Positions 1-11,829 of a DNA stretch of 64,000 bases are shown here, piece by piece (the first letter of the stretch is position 1; each line of letters begins with the position of its first letter). Made by a program: the position numbers and the translations under genes. Where the stretch lies: contig NC_079877.1 in the NCBI RefSeq assembly GCF_029227915.1, positions 24,889,851-24,953,850 of the forward strand. Reading direction: 5' to 3'. The DNA is from Hydractinia symbiolongicarpus. Its lineage: Eukaryota; Cnidaria; Hydrozoa; Anthoathecata; Hydractiniidae. Under the pieces are notes generated by a model. That model made no database searches. It had not been told where the DNA came from and was given only the letters and a program-made list of their open reading frames with translations.

Positions 1-1457
1 AAAGGGACAAATACGAGCAAAAAACTAGGAAACAGGATTACCACCTTCAAAAACAATTTTTTATTAAATTTTCATACCCCAACAAACTGCATTTGTTTGA
101 CTTTTAAATGGTTTTTTTTTATTTCATAAAAATAAAGATTTCTCAGAGAATTTCGCGATTACAACGATCATACTCAAAGATCTTACAGTGTCCTTAATAC
201 CACAAAAAAAAAAAAAAAAATTAGAAAAAAATTAGAAAAAATCAGCCAACTTTTTATTCACCGACATCTGGAACCACCCAATTTGTCGCTCCGAAATATT
301 TTGGGATTAATATATCACAAAGATTGTATTTTTTTCCATTTAAGGAAATCAGCTGAAAGTAAGAACATGCTAACCTAATTCGATTGCATTTGGTAGTTTG
401 TTATTAAACAGTTGATATCAACAAAATCCCAGTATGTACCTGTTCAGGATAAAATTACACAGTGAAAAAAAGATTTAAGCTTTGTTTTCATTTCATAAAA
501 ATCTACAAAATCCTAAAAAACAACAACTCTGAACTAAATACGCCTTAAAAATGTTAAAGTTATATATGCATTTACACGTAGTTTTAAATTAAAACCTGGT
601 TTCTTATTTTGACAGACTTTTTCTTTTAAAACTATTAGAGTTTGAATCCTATTGAAAATTCTTTTCAGCGAGAGCATTTACAATTTATAAATTTACTTTT
701 TTAAATTTTTTCAACATTTCAGGAGTATAGAAAATAAAAGCATTCACACAATCTCAGCCTAAGATTTATTAAAACTAGATCACGCATAAGGCATGTATTA
801 CACTTTCTTAAAATTATTTTAAACTCATAAGCAGTGTGGTCAGTAATTTTTATTTCGTATTATTCTAACAATAAAACAACATATCTATTGCTTACCTTGA
901 GGACAAAAATAGTTGCTGACAAAATTTAGTACGAAATATCTGATTTTGCGATATTCATTTTATTATTTTTTTTCAACATTTTTCGACTTGTTTTTCTCAA
1001 TAACATTTGCACTTTTGTATGAAATTTCTTATTTTTTGAAGTTTCTTATTCTGCTTAACTAAAATGAACTACAGTAAACATTGAAATTTGCTCATAAATT
1101 GTGACACATCTTGTGACATTAATTATTGCATTTTGCCATGTTTTCAATTATTTTGCAATAGTTTACATAAAGGTAAATTGCATTTGGCAACAAAAAATTA
1201 TTGCTTTTTTGAGAAAAAAAACGCAATAATTTATGTCCATAATAATTTATGCCACAACAATTTATGACTGCAATAATGTCCTTAAGGTACATTCTGAAAT
1301 CTGACACTGATATCTATAATACAATCCTTACCATATGTTTTCTGAGCTAAACATGTTAGTTGCAAGAAGCAACAACCTACAACTAGTTTTTATAAATATA
1401 ATCCAATAAAAATTGTGTATGTGAATATTTGGATAAATAAAAAATTTATATATAATT
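1..1457. other. AT-rich intergenic DNA
   Basis: I see no gene here. The stretch is AT-rich with A and T homopolymer runs (for example near 206-222) and only short chance ORFs. It lies downstream of the minus-strand dehydrogenase gene and may contain its 3' untranslated region. Confidence 0.6.
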
Positions 1458-2855
1458 TTAATGTCGTTTTTCCTCAGCCCACTTACTCTGAACTAAATCC
1501 TGAATAATTTGCTTGCAACGTTTTGGCCAAATTGGATGCAATTCAAGACTTTTTCTTTCTGCAATTTCTGTTGCAGCGTTTACTGGGGTAATTCCTTTTT
1601 CTTGTACATTCTTTAAAACATCTTGTGTTGTATTCCAAATCGAATCTTTCCAGTCTTTACTAAAATGTTGAAACATTGCAGGGTCGTGTTTTAATCGACC
1701 ATAACCTTCATTAGCACAATTAACAATACCCATTCGGTTGCATAAAAAATCTACTATATATGTAATACCGCGGTCAGCTAATAACTCATTATCACTGGTT
1801 TTACCCAGCTGATTATTTGCTGCACCACAAATAATGTTAGACTTGATCAATGGAATTGTTTTTTCATTTAGTACATTTCCAAGTGCATTCGGTGATAAAA
1901 TATCACATGGAATTTCAAGTGTGACTGTCTCACCCTTTGGAACATGCTCTAAATGCAAGCGACCTAAATTTTTTTCTGCAAACATTTTTTCTGTTAACTC
2001 AAGTTGTTGCTCATTGCAATCACTAGCATGAATGTGATCAACATTTTTATCTAAAAGTGAGTCAATGATCACACGGGCCACATTTCCACTTCCTTGTGAA
2101 ACTATGCGTCTCCCCTCAATATTGCCATGTCCAAAGAAATCTAAAGTTGCCTCCATTGCACAAACAATCCCTTTTCCAGTTGCAATAGATGGATTACCAG
2201 AGCCACCTTTACATTCAGAGATACAGGTTATAAAACGGGTGCGCTCATTTACAGCATCAAGATCAGATACAGCCACACCAGCATCTTCAGCACCTATATA
2301 ACAACCATTTAAAGAAGACAGGAAATCTCCATAATCAAGAAACATGTTTTTACGAAAAGCTGGATTAGAAACTTTTTCATGACCGGGTGAGGCAATAATA
2401 CCTTTGCCGCCACCTGCCCAAAGACCAGCCAATGCAGATTTTACACCCATTCCATATGAAAGACGAAGTCCATCCCTGATGTAATCTTCCATTGTTTCAT
2501 ATTCCCAAAGACGAATTCCACCACATGCCTGGCCTCGATTTGTTCTCCACACAAATGCTCCTAACAGGGCACTACTTCGTTTTCCAATCTCCAAAAACAA
2601 ACCCTCATGATTTCGATAATCATGTTTGTCGTTTAAACAAAATTCAGTGAGCTCGTTGAAGGTTGTTTCATCATTTGAGCTGATGGGTTGCATAGAGGTC
2701 TCATCATGAACAATAAAGCATCTGTGGAGTTTATTTCGCTTCATATACTTTACAAAGTCACACGGCTTCATAGACATTATTGATAAAGAACGATACTGCA
2801 TACCTGATACCCTATGTCGTCCAATGAATTTAGTTAATCGAAAGACAGAGGTCAT
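1458..2855 (-). CDS. Leucine/phenylalanine/valine dehydrogenase family protein
   Basis: This single-exon gene encodes 465 residues of the Glu/Leu/Phe/Val dehydrogenase superfamily, which catalyses NAD(P)-dependent oxidative deamination of amino acids to 2-oxo acids. The substrate-binding half carries the glycine-rich AGLWAGGGKGII motif with the probable catalytic lysine at about residue 151, followed by AEDAGV near 189-194. The Rossmann half carries VSQGSGNVA (about 252-260), and an acidic residue at D279 that could bind NAD ribose. CDILSPNALG and IICGAANNQL are also typical of leucine dehydrogenases. The first ATG is at 2855; a GTG seven codons earlier is open but not a eukaryotic start. The basic, Ser-rich first 30 residues resemble a mitochondrial targeting peptide (inference). 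The family is mainly bacterial and patchy in animals, so ancient lateral transfer is possible. Leucine dehydrogenase is the best single guess, but substrate cannot be read from sequence. Confidence 0.9.
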   Translation of the reverse strand: MTSVFRLTKFIGRHRVSGMQYRSLSIMSMKPCDFVKYMKRNKLHRCFIVHDETSMQPISSNDETTFNELTEFCLNDKHDYRNHEGLFLEIGKRSSALLGAFVWRTNRGQACGGIRLWEYETMEDYIRDGLRLSYGMGVKSALAGLWAGGGKGIIASPGHEKVSNPAFRKNMFLDYGDFLSSLNGCYIGAEDAGVAVSDLDAVNERTRFITCISECKGGSGNPSIATGKGIVCAMEATLDFFGHGNIEGRRIVSQGSGNVARVIIDSLLDKNVDHIHASDCNEQQLELTEKMFAEKNLGRLHLEHVPKGETVTLEIPCDILSPNALGNVLNEKTIPLIKSNIICGAANNQLGKTSDNELLADRGITYIVDFLCNRMGIVNCANEGYGRLKHDPAMFQHFSKDWKDSIWNTTQDVLKNVQEKGITPVNAATEIAERKSLELHPIWPKRCKQIIQDLVQSKWAEEKRH

Positions 2856-4940
2856 TTTCTCCTTCAGGATTCTCACGTTTGCACAGGTCCAAATAATTTG
2901 TTTGTCTGACTGAATGTTCGGTGCCTTTGCGTCTTTCCCACCATAACAAACGGCCTGGGAATTACCCCTTACAGGTCGTGATTTTGTAAATACAAAAACA
3001 AGACGAAACGATGGCCCCCATTGCTCACTTCTCTTTTAATTTAAGGAAACTTCTTTTCTCTGATTAAAACAATTCTGTACTGTATTTTAAAAATTCTCTT
3101 CAGTGTTTTGACACTTGTCTTCTGCACTTAGCACTTCTCTGCATGTAGACAGAAACTTCACAATTAAATTAAAAACTCTGGTCCGCACTTTTGCTCCCAT
3201 AAGTGTGCTCATTTTTCTTCCATACCTCTTGTGGAGATAGTTGTGTAGAATGTGTGTGGAGTAAATTATTTATACATCCTCGTCCCCAGGGTTTTTTGTC
3301 TTTTTGATATGACAATGCTCGTTTTCATATAACCATATGAGAAGAGTCTTTACATCCTTGCATCGGGGGTATAGAGTATACCCCCGACGCAAGGAACTCC
3401 TGGAGGGTTGCGAACAACTATCAATATTTAATTTAAATTTCTCATTTCCTTTCTCACTTTCCTAAAAAAGAAAATCGCTTAAGCCTGGTTCACATCTATG
3501 ACTATACTGTAAGCAAGTGCAGAAGCAAGTGAAGTAAGCATATGCGGATTAGGTCTGAAATGGAGTGTTAAGCAAAACGTTTAGCGAGCCGTGCGCGTAA
3601 AAGTAAGATTTTAAAAAAGAAAGAAGAACAAAGAAAGGACGAAAATTATTTCTTGAGGAATAAAATATTTTGTTTTCCCGTGAATATCCCGAAAAATTTT
3701 TATTATGTTATAAATCGTTCTTCACAAGTTATATACCATATATTATTAAATGTCCAAAAATCCTGCAGCTATTAAAACCATCTCTATATAGAAAGTCTAA
3801 ATCAGCTCACCAGGCTGGACCCTAAACTCTATGAAGCATGTTGATTTTGAACTGAATTTTCAATACAATCTTTAAACCTCGAGGCTTTTTTCTATCAGAG
3901 TGTTTATAGTTACAGCTCCCAACTTTTTATATTCGATACACATCATGCTGAATTTACAGTTAATTAACCTTTTCTAACTTTTTATTTAGAAATACTTGTT
4001 ACTTGACTCAAATTCCAAAGCTGTCAGAATAAAGGTGTCGCAGCAAAAAAAAAGTTTAACGTGCATGCCCATATACTTAACGTAGGCAGCTGGAACCAAG
4101 AACGACCTAATGGGAAGCAACTTAAAACACTCCAGTGCTGATTCCTTTATCTTATTATTAATCTTAATAAGCAACGTATCTTGCACGTTTTTCAGTTAAT
4201 GCTACAGGCGCTGACACAGTCTCGGAACTTTTAGCCGGTGTATTTGTGAACCATCTCTTTGCTTCATTATATAAACTAAATAGCAGCAGTCGTTATTTAA
4301 ATCCTTCTCTTTACCCAAACTCGTGTCAAACATTTAGCTAATCCGTCCATCCCTTTGGACATGTTAGCCTTCCGCTCGCATGTGTTTCCTATTCTTAAAA
4401 TTTAGTCTTGTTATTGTACTGCTCTTATATTCATTATTTTTTCTACATCTTTTTCTATATAAGGTATCTTATAATCAAATTTCTACCATCCACGATTTCT
4501 TTAGTTAATTCCTGCTGTAAACTTTGCCTGTATGTACTTCATAAGCATAACGATATCACACTCGATATGCTCTTTCACAACTATCGCCTTATCCCAATTT
4601 AATGTATGTCGAATTCTAGCTGAACAAACTGGAATATGTGTCCAAAGGAAAAACAAAGCACAACGTTGTGCACTCACTTAAACTTTTGAGACTTTCTGTG
4701 CACATTATAATAAAAGTGCTAACATAAAACTTTCTTAAGTTACATTAGAGAAGGAGGCTTTGCAAGGACTGCAAGAAAGAAAACAAATGTAAGTCCTAAC
4801 GATGGGGTAAATAATCTTAGTTACCTTTTTCCAAGAGCTTTTTATCATGACAAGGACTAGAATTGCGTTAGCATCGGAATAGTTATTGATAACGCTACTT
4901 GTTGTAATAAAATTACTTTGAGATTTATTTTGCACACAAT
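2856..4940. other. Intergenic DNA upstream of the dehydrogenase gene
   Basis: No convincing gene is visible. The stretch should contain the promoter and 5' untranslated region of the minus-strand dehydrogenase gene. It also holds a repeat end (CCTCGTCCCCAGG, 3278-3290) shared with the element at 22 kb, and a strong hairpin at 3356-3394. Short ORFs at 3986-4186, 4408-4602 and 4735-4935 have no recognisable protein features. Confidence 0.55.
3356..3394. repeat. 39-nt near-perfect hairpin
   Basis: Two 18-nt arms (3356-3373 and 3377-3394) pair around a GAG loop with one mismatch. The core is GGGGGTATA then GAG then TATACCCCC, with outer CCTTGC and GCAAGG. It lies about 500 bp upstream of the dehydrogenase start. 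It could be a miniature transposon remnant, a structured RNA segment or a palindromic site. Confidence 0.75.
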
Positions 4941-5301
4941 CAAATACACCTTTCCCGAATTAGTTTTTTTTGATGTACCGCTGCTATTTTTTAACTTTTT
5001 CAAAGAAAATGAATGTGATTTCTGACATCCTCACATGAAACTTGATAAAATGTGAAATCTTCAGATTCGTACAGTAAAAAACAACCTGTTAAAACAGTTT
5101 TTTTTAATTTTGTACTAATTAAACTTACAATTTAAAGATTAAGAAGACTTTAACCGTAACATTAATACCACCAAAACAGCATTTTCACTAAGTTACAAAT
5201 TTAAACACACACTAATTTAATGATGCTGAATGTGATCTTAAAGTCAAAACATAAAAATTCTTAAGTTATTTAAAACATGCAATTCGGGAAAGGTGTATTT
5301 G
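4941..5301. mobile_element. 361-bp MITE with terminal inverted repeats, copy 1
   Basis: The ends are perfect 21-bp inverted repeats: CAAATACACCTTTCCCG at 4941 and the complementary CGGGAAAGGTGTATTTG ending at 5301. TA dinucleotides flank the CACCTTTCCCGAATT core, which suggests a Tc1/mariner-type TA target; the outer CAAA/TTTG may be part of the repeat or a palindromic target. No ORF is present, so it is non-autonomous. A second copy lies at 52877-53190 in the opposite orientation. It sits immediately downstream of the transporter gene. Confidence 0.85.
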
Positions 5302-5353
5302 CATAAGTTTTTTCCTTTCCATCTGAAACACATAAAATTATAGAAAATAACTA

Positions 5354-6850
5354 TTATGTATTCCTATTTTTAAACATGACAAAAATGTTTTCTTTTTTGG
5401 CTATCACCCTTTTCTTCTCTTTTGTTTCAGGTAGTACAAACAGCAACGTAACACATACCATTCCTAATACTCCAAATGCAATAAATGGCAATCGATGGTT
5501 AACTGGTTTTAAGCCTTTTAACACCCAAGGTGATGCAGCGGCGCCAAACCTTTGCAGTACTTGTAAATAACCCATTCCTTTTCCTCGGACAGCAGTATCA
5601 AATATTTCCACCGACCAAGTATAACAAGATACATAACTAATCATGATAAACAGCTTTCCAAAAAAGCCGCACGCCACTTTTGCAGTTCTTGTAGAACTTA
5701 TACCTGTATCTTCTACAAAGGCAATACCAAAGCAAGCTATACAAGATACTAGCATTGCCAAAATAACAGTTTTTTTTCTTCCAAAAGTATTGCAGCTGTA
5801 TATTGAAATTATAGTGCCTGGTAGATCCGCTGCTACTAGTATCACAAAATTCACATAAACAGATCCACCTAAGTCGTCCGCCGCAAAGGAAATGCCATAA
5901 AAAATCAAACCGTTGACGAACCAAGCATAACCTTGAATGACAGAATTCAGTGCCAACTTCGGACTGCTAAAAAGATTTTTATAGCTAGATTTTAATTCGT
6001 CTGCTTCACTGTTCATTACAATAAATGTATTATTAGGAATTCTGGTTCTGTTCCATTTTGCAACATTTTGAAATGATTTCTTTATTTCTTCCTTTTTTCC
6101 ATTAAGTTTAAGCCAACGAAGAGATTCGGGAATGAATTTAAAGAAAATAAAAGTAAATACATATGGAGCAGTGCATACAATGAATAAAGTCCTCCAATTC
6201 CTTGTAAAGTTTGCTTTTATTGCAAGCGCTGCGAGGGAAATTGAATAAAAAACCCAAATGATAGTACCAGCAAAGGCACGGTATTTATCACCGACGAATT
6301 CAGAGAGAAGAATAAATTCTTGCAATGTAGTACCTGTGCCAAAAAATCCAACAATAAACCTTGCTAGAATTATCAAATAAACGTTTGGAAGAAAGGCTGT
6401 TATTAACCCAACGATAAGTATGATCGCCACAGACGGTAAAAGAACCTTTCGTCGTCCGAATTTATCAGTTACCCATCCTAACACAACAGCACCAAATGCC
6501 CAACTTATAAAGGATATTGAAGACGCTAAATGAATTTGCCATTCGCTGTTGCAATAATTATCAAATTCAGTAACGATTGAAAATTGATTGTTCTCGGTGT
6601 ATGTCCATGAATCTCGTGGCATAGGGCATCGTGATTTATCTTCATACGTCATAACATCGTTTGAGGTACAAATCGTATTGTTAGCTACACACTTCCAACT
6701 GGGGATTAATGTTCCAAAATACATAATCAACTCTTGATATGATTGGGGTATCACCATAATACAAAATATCACATCCAGTAGCCGTTGGTACTTTCCAAAT
6801 TCGCCAACATGTTTTAACATTTCTCGCTCAGTGATATATTTTGTCGACAT
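5354..6850 (-). CDS. SLC22-like organic cation/anion transporter (MFS)
   Basis: The gene encodes 498 residues in one exon, starting at the ATG at 6850. It is a major facilitator of the SLC22 type, expected to carry organic ions or zwitterions across the plasma membrane. The first membrane segment is followed by a long Cys-containing extracellular loop (about residues 50-105). The MFS loop signature GWVTDKFGRRKV follows near 125-136, PESLRWL near 243-249 (typical of SLC22), and a second FGRKK around 355. The C-terminal PETK motif is also typical. About twelve hydrophobic segments can be counted. Length is near the 500-560 residue family norm. I see no break. Organic cation transporter is the usual database label, but substrate cannot be assigned. 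Confidence 0.88.
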   Translation of the reverse strand: MSTKYITEREMLKHVGEFGKYQRLLDVIFCIMVIPQSYQELIMYFGTLIPSWKCVANNTICTSNDVMTYEDKSRCPMPRDSWTYTENNQFSIVTEFDNYCNSEWQIHLASSISFISWAFGAVVLGWVTDKFGRRKVLLPSVAIILIVGLITAFLPNVYLIILARFIVGFFGTGTTLQEFILLSEFVGDKYRAFAGTIIWVFYSISLAALAIKANFTRNWRTLFIVCTAPYVFTFIFFKFIPESLRWLKLNGKKEEIKKSFQNVAKWNRTRIPNNTFIVMNSEADELKSSYKNLFSSPKLALNSVIQGYAWFVNGLIFYGISFAADDLGGSVYVNFVILVAADLPGTIISIYSCNTFGRKKTVILAMLVSCIACFGIAFVEDTGISSTRTAKVACGFFGKLFIMISYVSCYTWSVEIFDTAVRGKGMGYLQVLQRFGAAASPWVLKGLKPVNHRLPFIAFGVLGMVCVTLLFVLPETKEKKRVIAKKENIFVMFKNRNT

Positions 6851-9800
6851 TTTTCTTTATACCTTCGTCCGCACTAGAAATAATATGCTCCAACAGAACA
6901 ATAGGGCTATAGCTATACAGAATCTTACGAAGGCCTTTTTAAAATGCCACAACTTTTTTTATATCAATATTTACAATTCATTTTAGCTGGGTCATAATAC
7001 ATCTGACCATGTTGAATTCATAATAGCTATTATTTGAAAACACACATAAGCTCACAAGCTAGCAACATAAAAATAACCTATCAATAAAAACAGGCAAAAT
7101 ATTTTAAATGTATAAAAAGAGACAAGTCGTTTTAAATTATTCTTTTATTTATTACAGCTATAAATGCTAATTAAGTGCAGGATAATTACGATCAAGAACA
7201 CCCAGAGTAAGAATGTGCAAGCAGCCAGCTTTTATTCAATAGTCGGATGGAGGTATAACTTTTATACCTCCGTATTAGCAGTTATCATTCCTTTTTAAAC
7301 TTTACTAGGTTATCCCTAATTTCTGATCAACACGAGTTAAATGTTTGATGTATGCTTGTGATTTACCCACCGACCGCTATACTCATTAGTACTCAATTAC
7401 TTGTGAATATTTCCCCAATACCAGATAAGGGCGCTTTAAAAATACGCCCGTTTACACTTGTACAATTGATTGCCTTTCGTTACCTTAATGTAAATCTCTT
7501 AATAAAAGTATTCGACTGTAAAATGTTGAGAAATATAGCACTATGGATACACAAAACAAACTAGACTCTACACACACAAGCAAAAAAAGGGTAGAAAATT
7601 AGTCTCCATAGCTGTGTTATTGACACTCCTGTATCTCAGCAGTGGCAGTATTGCCTAGCTTTTAGTCTTAATTGCTCCTTGGAGGGGTTCCTTGTCCATC
7701 TAATTGCTCTTATTCGTTCTACGTTTATATTTATACTTCCTATTGTTACTTTAATACTTTCTCACGTAAGAAAATGTGTTACGTACACAATAAAACAGTG
7801 CTGTAGTTATGTTTCATAAAAAGTTTTCGCTCCATTAAATATTTCCAACACATTGAAAATGATTATTAAGCCATTGAAGTATTGAAGCACTAAAAAGGAT
7901 TATTTAATGGGAAACATATCTGCTAAACTATTTAATATTTAAACGTTTAATGAATTTTATGTGTTTTCCTTTTAAATTCTTTCGTGCTGGTTGCAATACA
8001 CAATAGAAACACATAATAAAGAAGAATATGCGATGCATTTCGTGCAAAAATGCGACAGGAGACTGACCTGTTACGTTATATTATTTTACACATTTTCGTA
8101 ATATCTTTTCAGATGGCGCATGGCTTTGATGGTTTTTGATTTGAATCATTTTTGCATAGTCACCTCACGTTGGGCGAAAGCCCTCTATAGCCAAACTGGA
8201 GCGCCTTAATGAGATATTTTTTCGAAAAGAATAACGTGAAGGAAAGATTAACAATTGCAGCTCATAAAATAAAAATAAAAAAATATTTAGATAAAAACAA
8301 TAAAGCTTCTCATGCTGCTGCTTGCTTAATGATGTCAGAACGATGACCATTCTATATACTTTATCAAAGATAATGTAAAAATAAAAAGACAATAACGTTG
8401 ACGTTGTGTTGCAGGCCCCGACATTTAATCGACATTTTTCGTCCTAAAACTAAAAGGAAATTGTTATTGCTCCCAATTCCTTGCTTTTTTGGCTTGTCTA
8501 CCGTGATATCAGTCGCACTTTGGCGCAGCTAAAGTATGGAATTTGGACCCTTTTAAAACAAAAAATAATTAATGACGCGCAGATAAATCTCACCGAAGTT
8601 GTCTAGATTTACAGAAGCAGAAAAACAGACATTAGAGGACGACTTTGTGGGAAAAAAGCTTCTTCTATTGTTATTATTTTGTGCTGGCCGTACTATTTGA
8701 TAGGTTCGCTAAACGTCAACGAACATATCAAACGCGGTCGTCAATTTTGTTTTCTTTCCGATTCAATATGTCTACGAAAATCGGAATTGTTTTGTGCGTC
8801 TTTCTAACGGTATATGTGAAATTAAAACTCTATAGTATGAAAAATGGAAGTTCTTTTGTTCGAAATATACGATTAAAGAATAAAAAAAAAGTTACTGACT
8901 ACTGAAGAACATTCATTCTCTTCCTGTGTCACCTATAAGTGCAGTTTTTAAAATAAAACTTTTTATTTTTACTTCTGTTGATCTTAGGGAAAAAACAAAT
9001 ATTGCTTTGTATTGCTGTGTGGTCTTATATGGTGGTTAAATTAGCAAAGAAATGTCCAGATATTTACTGAAGATGTTAATGCTGAGAGATGTGGAAAATA
9101 GTTGTGGTTCTACCACCATGGTGAAAACGACTTTAGTATATATACCTATAGCAACCTTAGCCATCTGGACACAAAAGATAATGTATAATGCAGTTGACGA
9201 TATCTTTTCCTGGAAGATTTTGTTTTATTAAAAGTTATTTAATCATTTATAGACATTATCGCAGGTGCATAGTATCAAGATTGATTTTTCATTTTAAAAG
9301 TTTGGTCTAAAAATCATATCTTAATAAGTTACGAAATGATTTTGCCAAAAAATAAAACCAGGTTGGTGCTGTTTAGTTAAGACGAATAGTACTAAATATT
9401 TTTGACTGATGGTATGTGATAAATCATGCTAGTTCTTGTAGCTTGTTGCGACTTTGTTTTTATTTGGCAATTATTGACTATAAAGTTAGTCAATCCGGCT
9501 ATTATTTTCAACTAATAACTTCCAACTAACTAGCCTATAAATGTGTTAAGACCCTACTTGGGTTTTAAAGTTTTCAAGGTTTAATTGCGCATGTCCAGCT
9601 GATGAACGCTGGGAGCTGCGAGTAGAAACGTTTTTATGGAAAGCGAACCTAATATTCTCTATACCCAGTACAGATTTTTACCCATTGTCAATACAAATGT
9701 TTAGTCAAGTAAGAAGGTTTGTGGAGAAAGTATATCTTGCATGTAACGATTGCAAAATACAAATGCCTTGCTGTTAATTCAATTATTTTTCATTTCCCTA

Positions 9801-9942
9801 ACACGTAATTCTGTGTCGTTGTCTGACTGAAAATTAATGACTTCATTTTTGGAAGACCAACTAACAAGTGTTATGTTTGTAGATTCAGTAATGACAACCT
9901 TCCGGCTAAAAAATTGTTTCTAGTAACAAAATTCCATTACAA
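6851..9942. other. Intergenic DNA
   Basis: No supported gene is visible. A short hairpin (GGAGGTATA, 5-nt loop, TATACCTCC) lies at 7248-7270. Small ORFs at 7352, 8165 and 8645 lack recognisable features and two of them lack a nearby ATG. The left part should include the promoter of the transporter gene. Confidence 0.5.
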
Positions 9943-10188
9943 ATGAAAGAGTGCACCTACACAGCTAAAGACGTTATTGGCGATTTGGACGATAGGGAGG
10001 GTATGGAGATTATACGAATCTATAATGTATATGATATGTTACACTACGAAGTAATTCACGTCGAGAACCGCGAAGGCCCCGTAATTCGTGAAAAAAAAGC
10101 CAAGCTAACGTCAACAACTCTTAGCACATTTCAAAAGTCTGCACTCTACCAAATTACCAAAGAGCCTAAGTTCACTTCTGAACATTGA
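9943..10188 (+). CDS. Hypothetical 81-residue protein
   Basis: This ATG-started ORF encodes a charged soluble peptide rich in Glu, Lys and Arg, beginning MKECTYTAKDVIGDLDDREG. It has no signal peptide or membrane segment. Its amino-acid make-up is more protein-like than the surrounding chance ORFs, and an AATAAA signal lies about 160 bp downstream (near 10351). I do not recognise it. It could be a lineage-specific gene, the last exon of a larger gene, or chance. Confidence 0.35.
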   Translation: MKECTYTAKDVIGDLDDREGMEIIRIYNVYDMLHYEVIHVENREGPVIREKKAKLTSTTLSTFQKSALYQITKEPKFTSEH

Positions 10189-10633
10189 CAAGTGAACTTT
10201 GACACGTTTAAAATGCATGAATACGTCATGGTGTAGATACATGAGTTAATGCCTGGTCTGCTCGTACCGCTAAGCGCAGTGTTAAAGCAGGTTTAGATTT
10301 CATTGGTCTCATTGTGTAGTTTTGTTTTACGCCTTAGTTTGAACTGTTTAAATAAAGAAAATGCAAACATCTATTCGCTGTAAATGGACTTTAATACGAT
10401 TTACGACAAAGAGTGAGTGTAAACAGTTGGGACTGTTGCTAACCTACAACTTCGGACGGTAGAAAGAAGGACGAAATTTTCAAGTTCGTAATAAGAAGCA
10501 ATTTGGAAAGTCGTCTCTGTGTCAAAAAACGATAATAAGTTTTGCTGACATCAGCACGACCTTGTTTTCTAGTTAGAATCTTTCAAGCCGTGGGGGAGCG
10601 GATTGCTGTAGTACTAATAGACGTCGTAAAGTA

Positions 10634-11385
10634 GTACTGTTCTGCCCAGATTGCGAAAACGGCCTGTTTACAACCGGGACAGGCGGATTATGTACGCATG
10701 GTTCAATTATGTCTTCTTTGCACTGGTTATGCCGTGGACCGGATTATGAACGCTTATATAAATGGCTGACCAGGCAGGCTGTGATTGGCACTTTCTTCGA
10801 ACTTTTGTGAATTAAACATTCTCCAGAAGGTAGAACACCCCTTAAAACTAAACATGGCGAAAGAAAAAAGTCTAGACGTAATTTTTAGAGTATAAAGTGC
10901 TCTTGTAGTAAATACATTGAAGTAAATAAATTTTACGGAACCTAAATTATTGTTTTTGTGGTAGTTAAGTTTGATGAAAAGTTATTAAACTTGCGAATCC
11001 CAAAATTTAGTATTTGCCACGAAATTTCGTTTTATTTGAGAACAACAACAACTTTGCCACCCTGCTTGTCAAAAGTGATGACGAATGATATAAAAGCAGG
11101 CGGCCCCGATTATACTTGTTCTATAAGTCTCGAACAATATTTGACTGTCATACATAAGCTGGCCTTCCCCGATTATGTGCGTTCTATATAATAAGTGAGA
11201 AATAATATTAGACTGTCGTATATAAACTGGTCTGCCCTGATTATGTTCCAAATAATATTTTTTGAGTAATAAGCAGGCCCATCCTAAATATGTTGCCCTG
11301 ATTATGTATTTTCTCCCCTGTTCTTAACCGGGGCAAGCTGCCGTACTTAATCAGGGCAGCGTTTATTATCCGGGCAGAACAGTAC
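10634..11385. mobile_element. Non-autonomous inverted-repeat element with internal tandem repeats
   Basis: The ends are GTACTGTTCTGCCC (10634-10647) and its exact reverse complement GGGCAGAACAGTAC (11372-11385). The interior repeats a GGCCCCGATTAT-like phrase at roughly 65-70-bp spacing, clearest from 11093 to 11310, with related phrases near 10683 and 10738. No transposase ORF is present. I could not define a target-site duplication with confidence (flanks are AAAGTA and AGTTAG). Confidence 0.65.
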
Positions 11386-11585
11386 AGTTAGGCCGTACAC
11401 ATTGGGACGAAACATTAAAAAAGCCACTTTGACCCACAGCAAATATATGTCATGACTTAAGGCCGCAAACGCATTTTCAAAATGGCAGAATAGTTTTTAG
11501 CGGCGGGAGTTTCGGGAGTTAACGTGGAGGTAGCTATCATACCTTCTCACATTTTTTGTTTTTTGTTATGTAATTATTGCATATA

Positions 11586-11660
11586 CAGTGGACTCTCTCT
11601 ATCTCGGCTACTCTCTATCTCGAATTTCTTTCTATCTCGAACAAAAGTCTCAATCATTTG
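11586..11660. repeat. Pogo/Tigger-like terminal sequence (possible)
   Basis: The phrase CAGTGGACTCTCTCTATCTC followed by repeated CTCTCTATCTCGAA resembles the ends of pogo/Tigger-type transposons, which start with CAGT and carry CTCTAT...CTCGAA phrases. I found no matching opposite end, so this may be a solo terminus. Confidence 0.35.
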
Positions 11661-11829
11661 GACATTTCTCTAGCTAGCTAGACCCTCCAACTCGTGAGAT
11701 AGATAACATGGTTAGATAACATGGTTAGCCTCACTAATGTCGAGGGATAAACCCTGACTATTTTTTCCAGGAGGGGCCATGGCTTAGATGGAGAATCCCA
11801 GAGTATTTAATGCTCATTTTGAGCTATGC

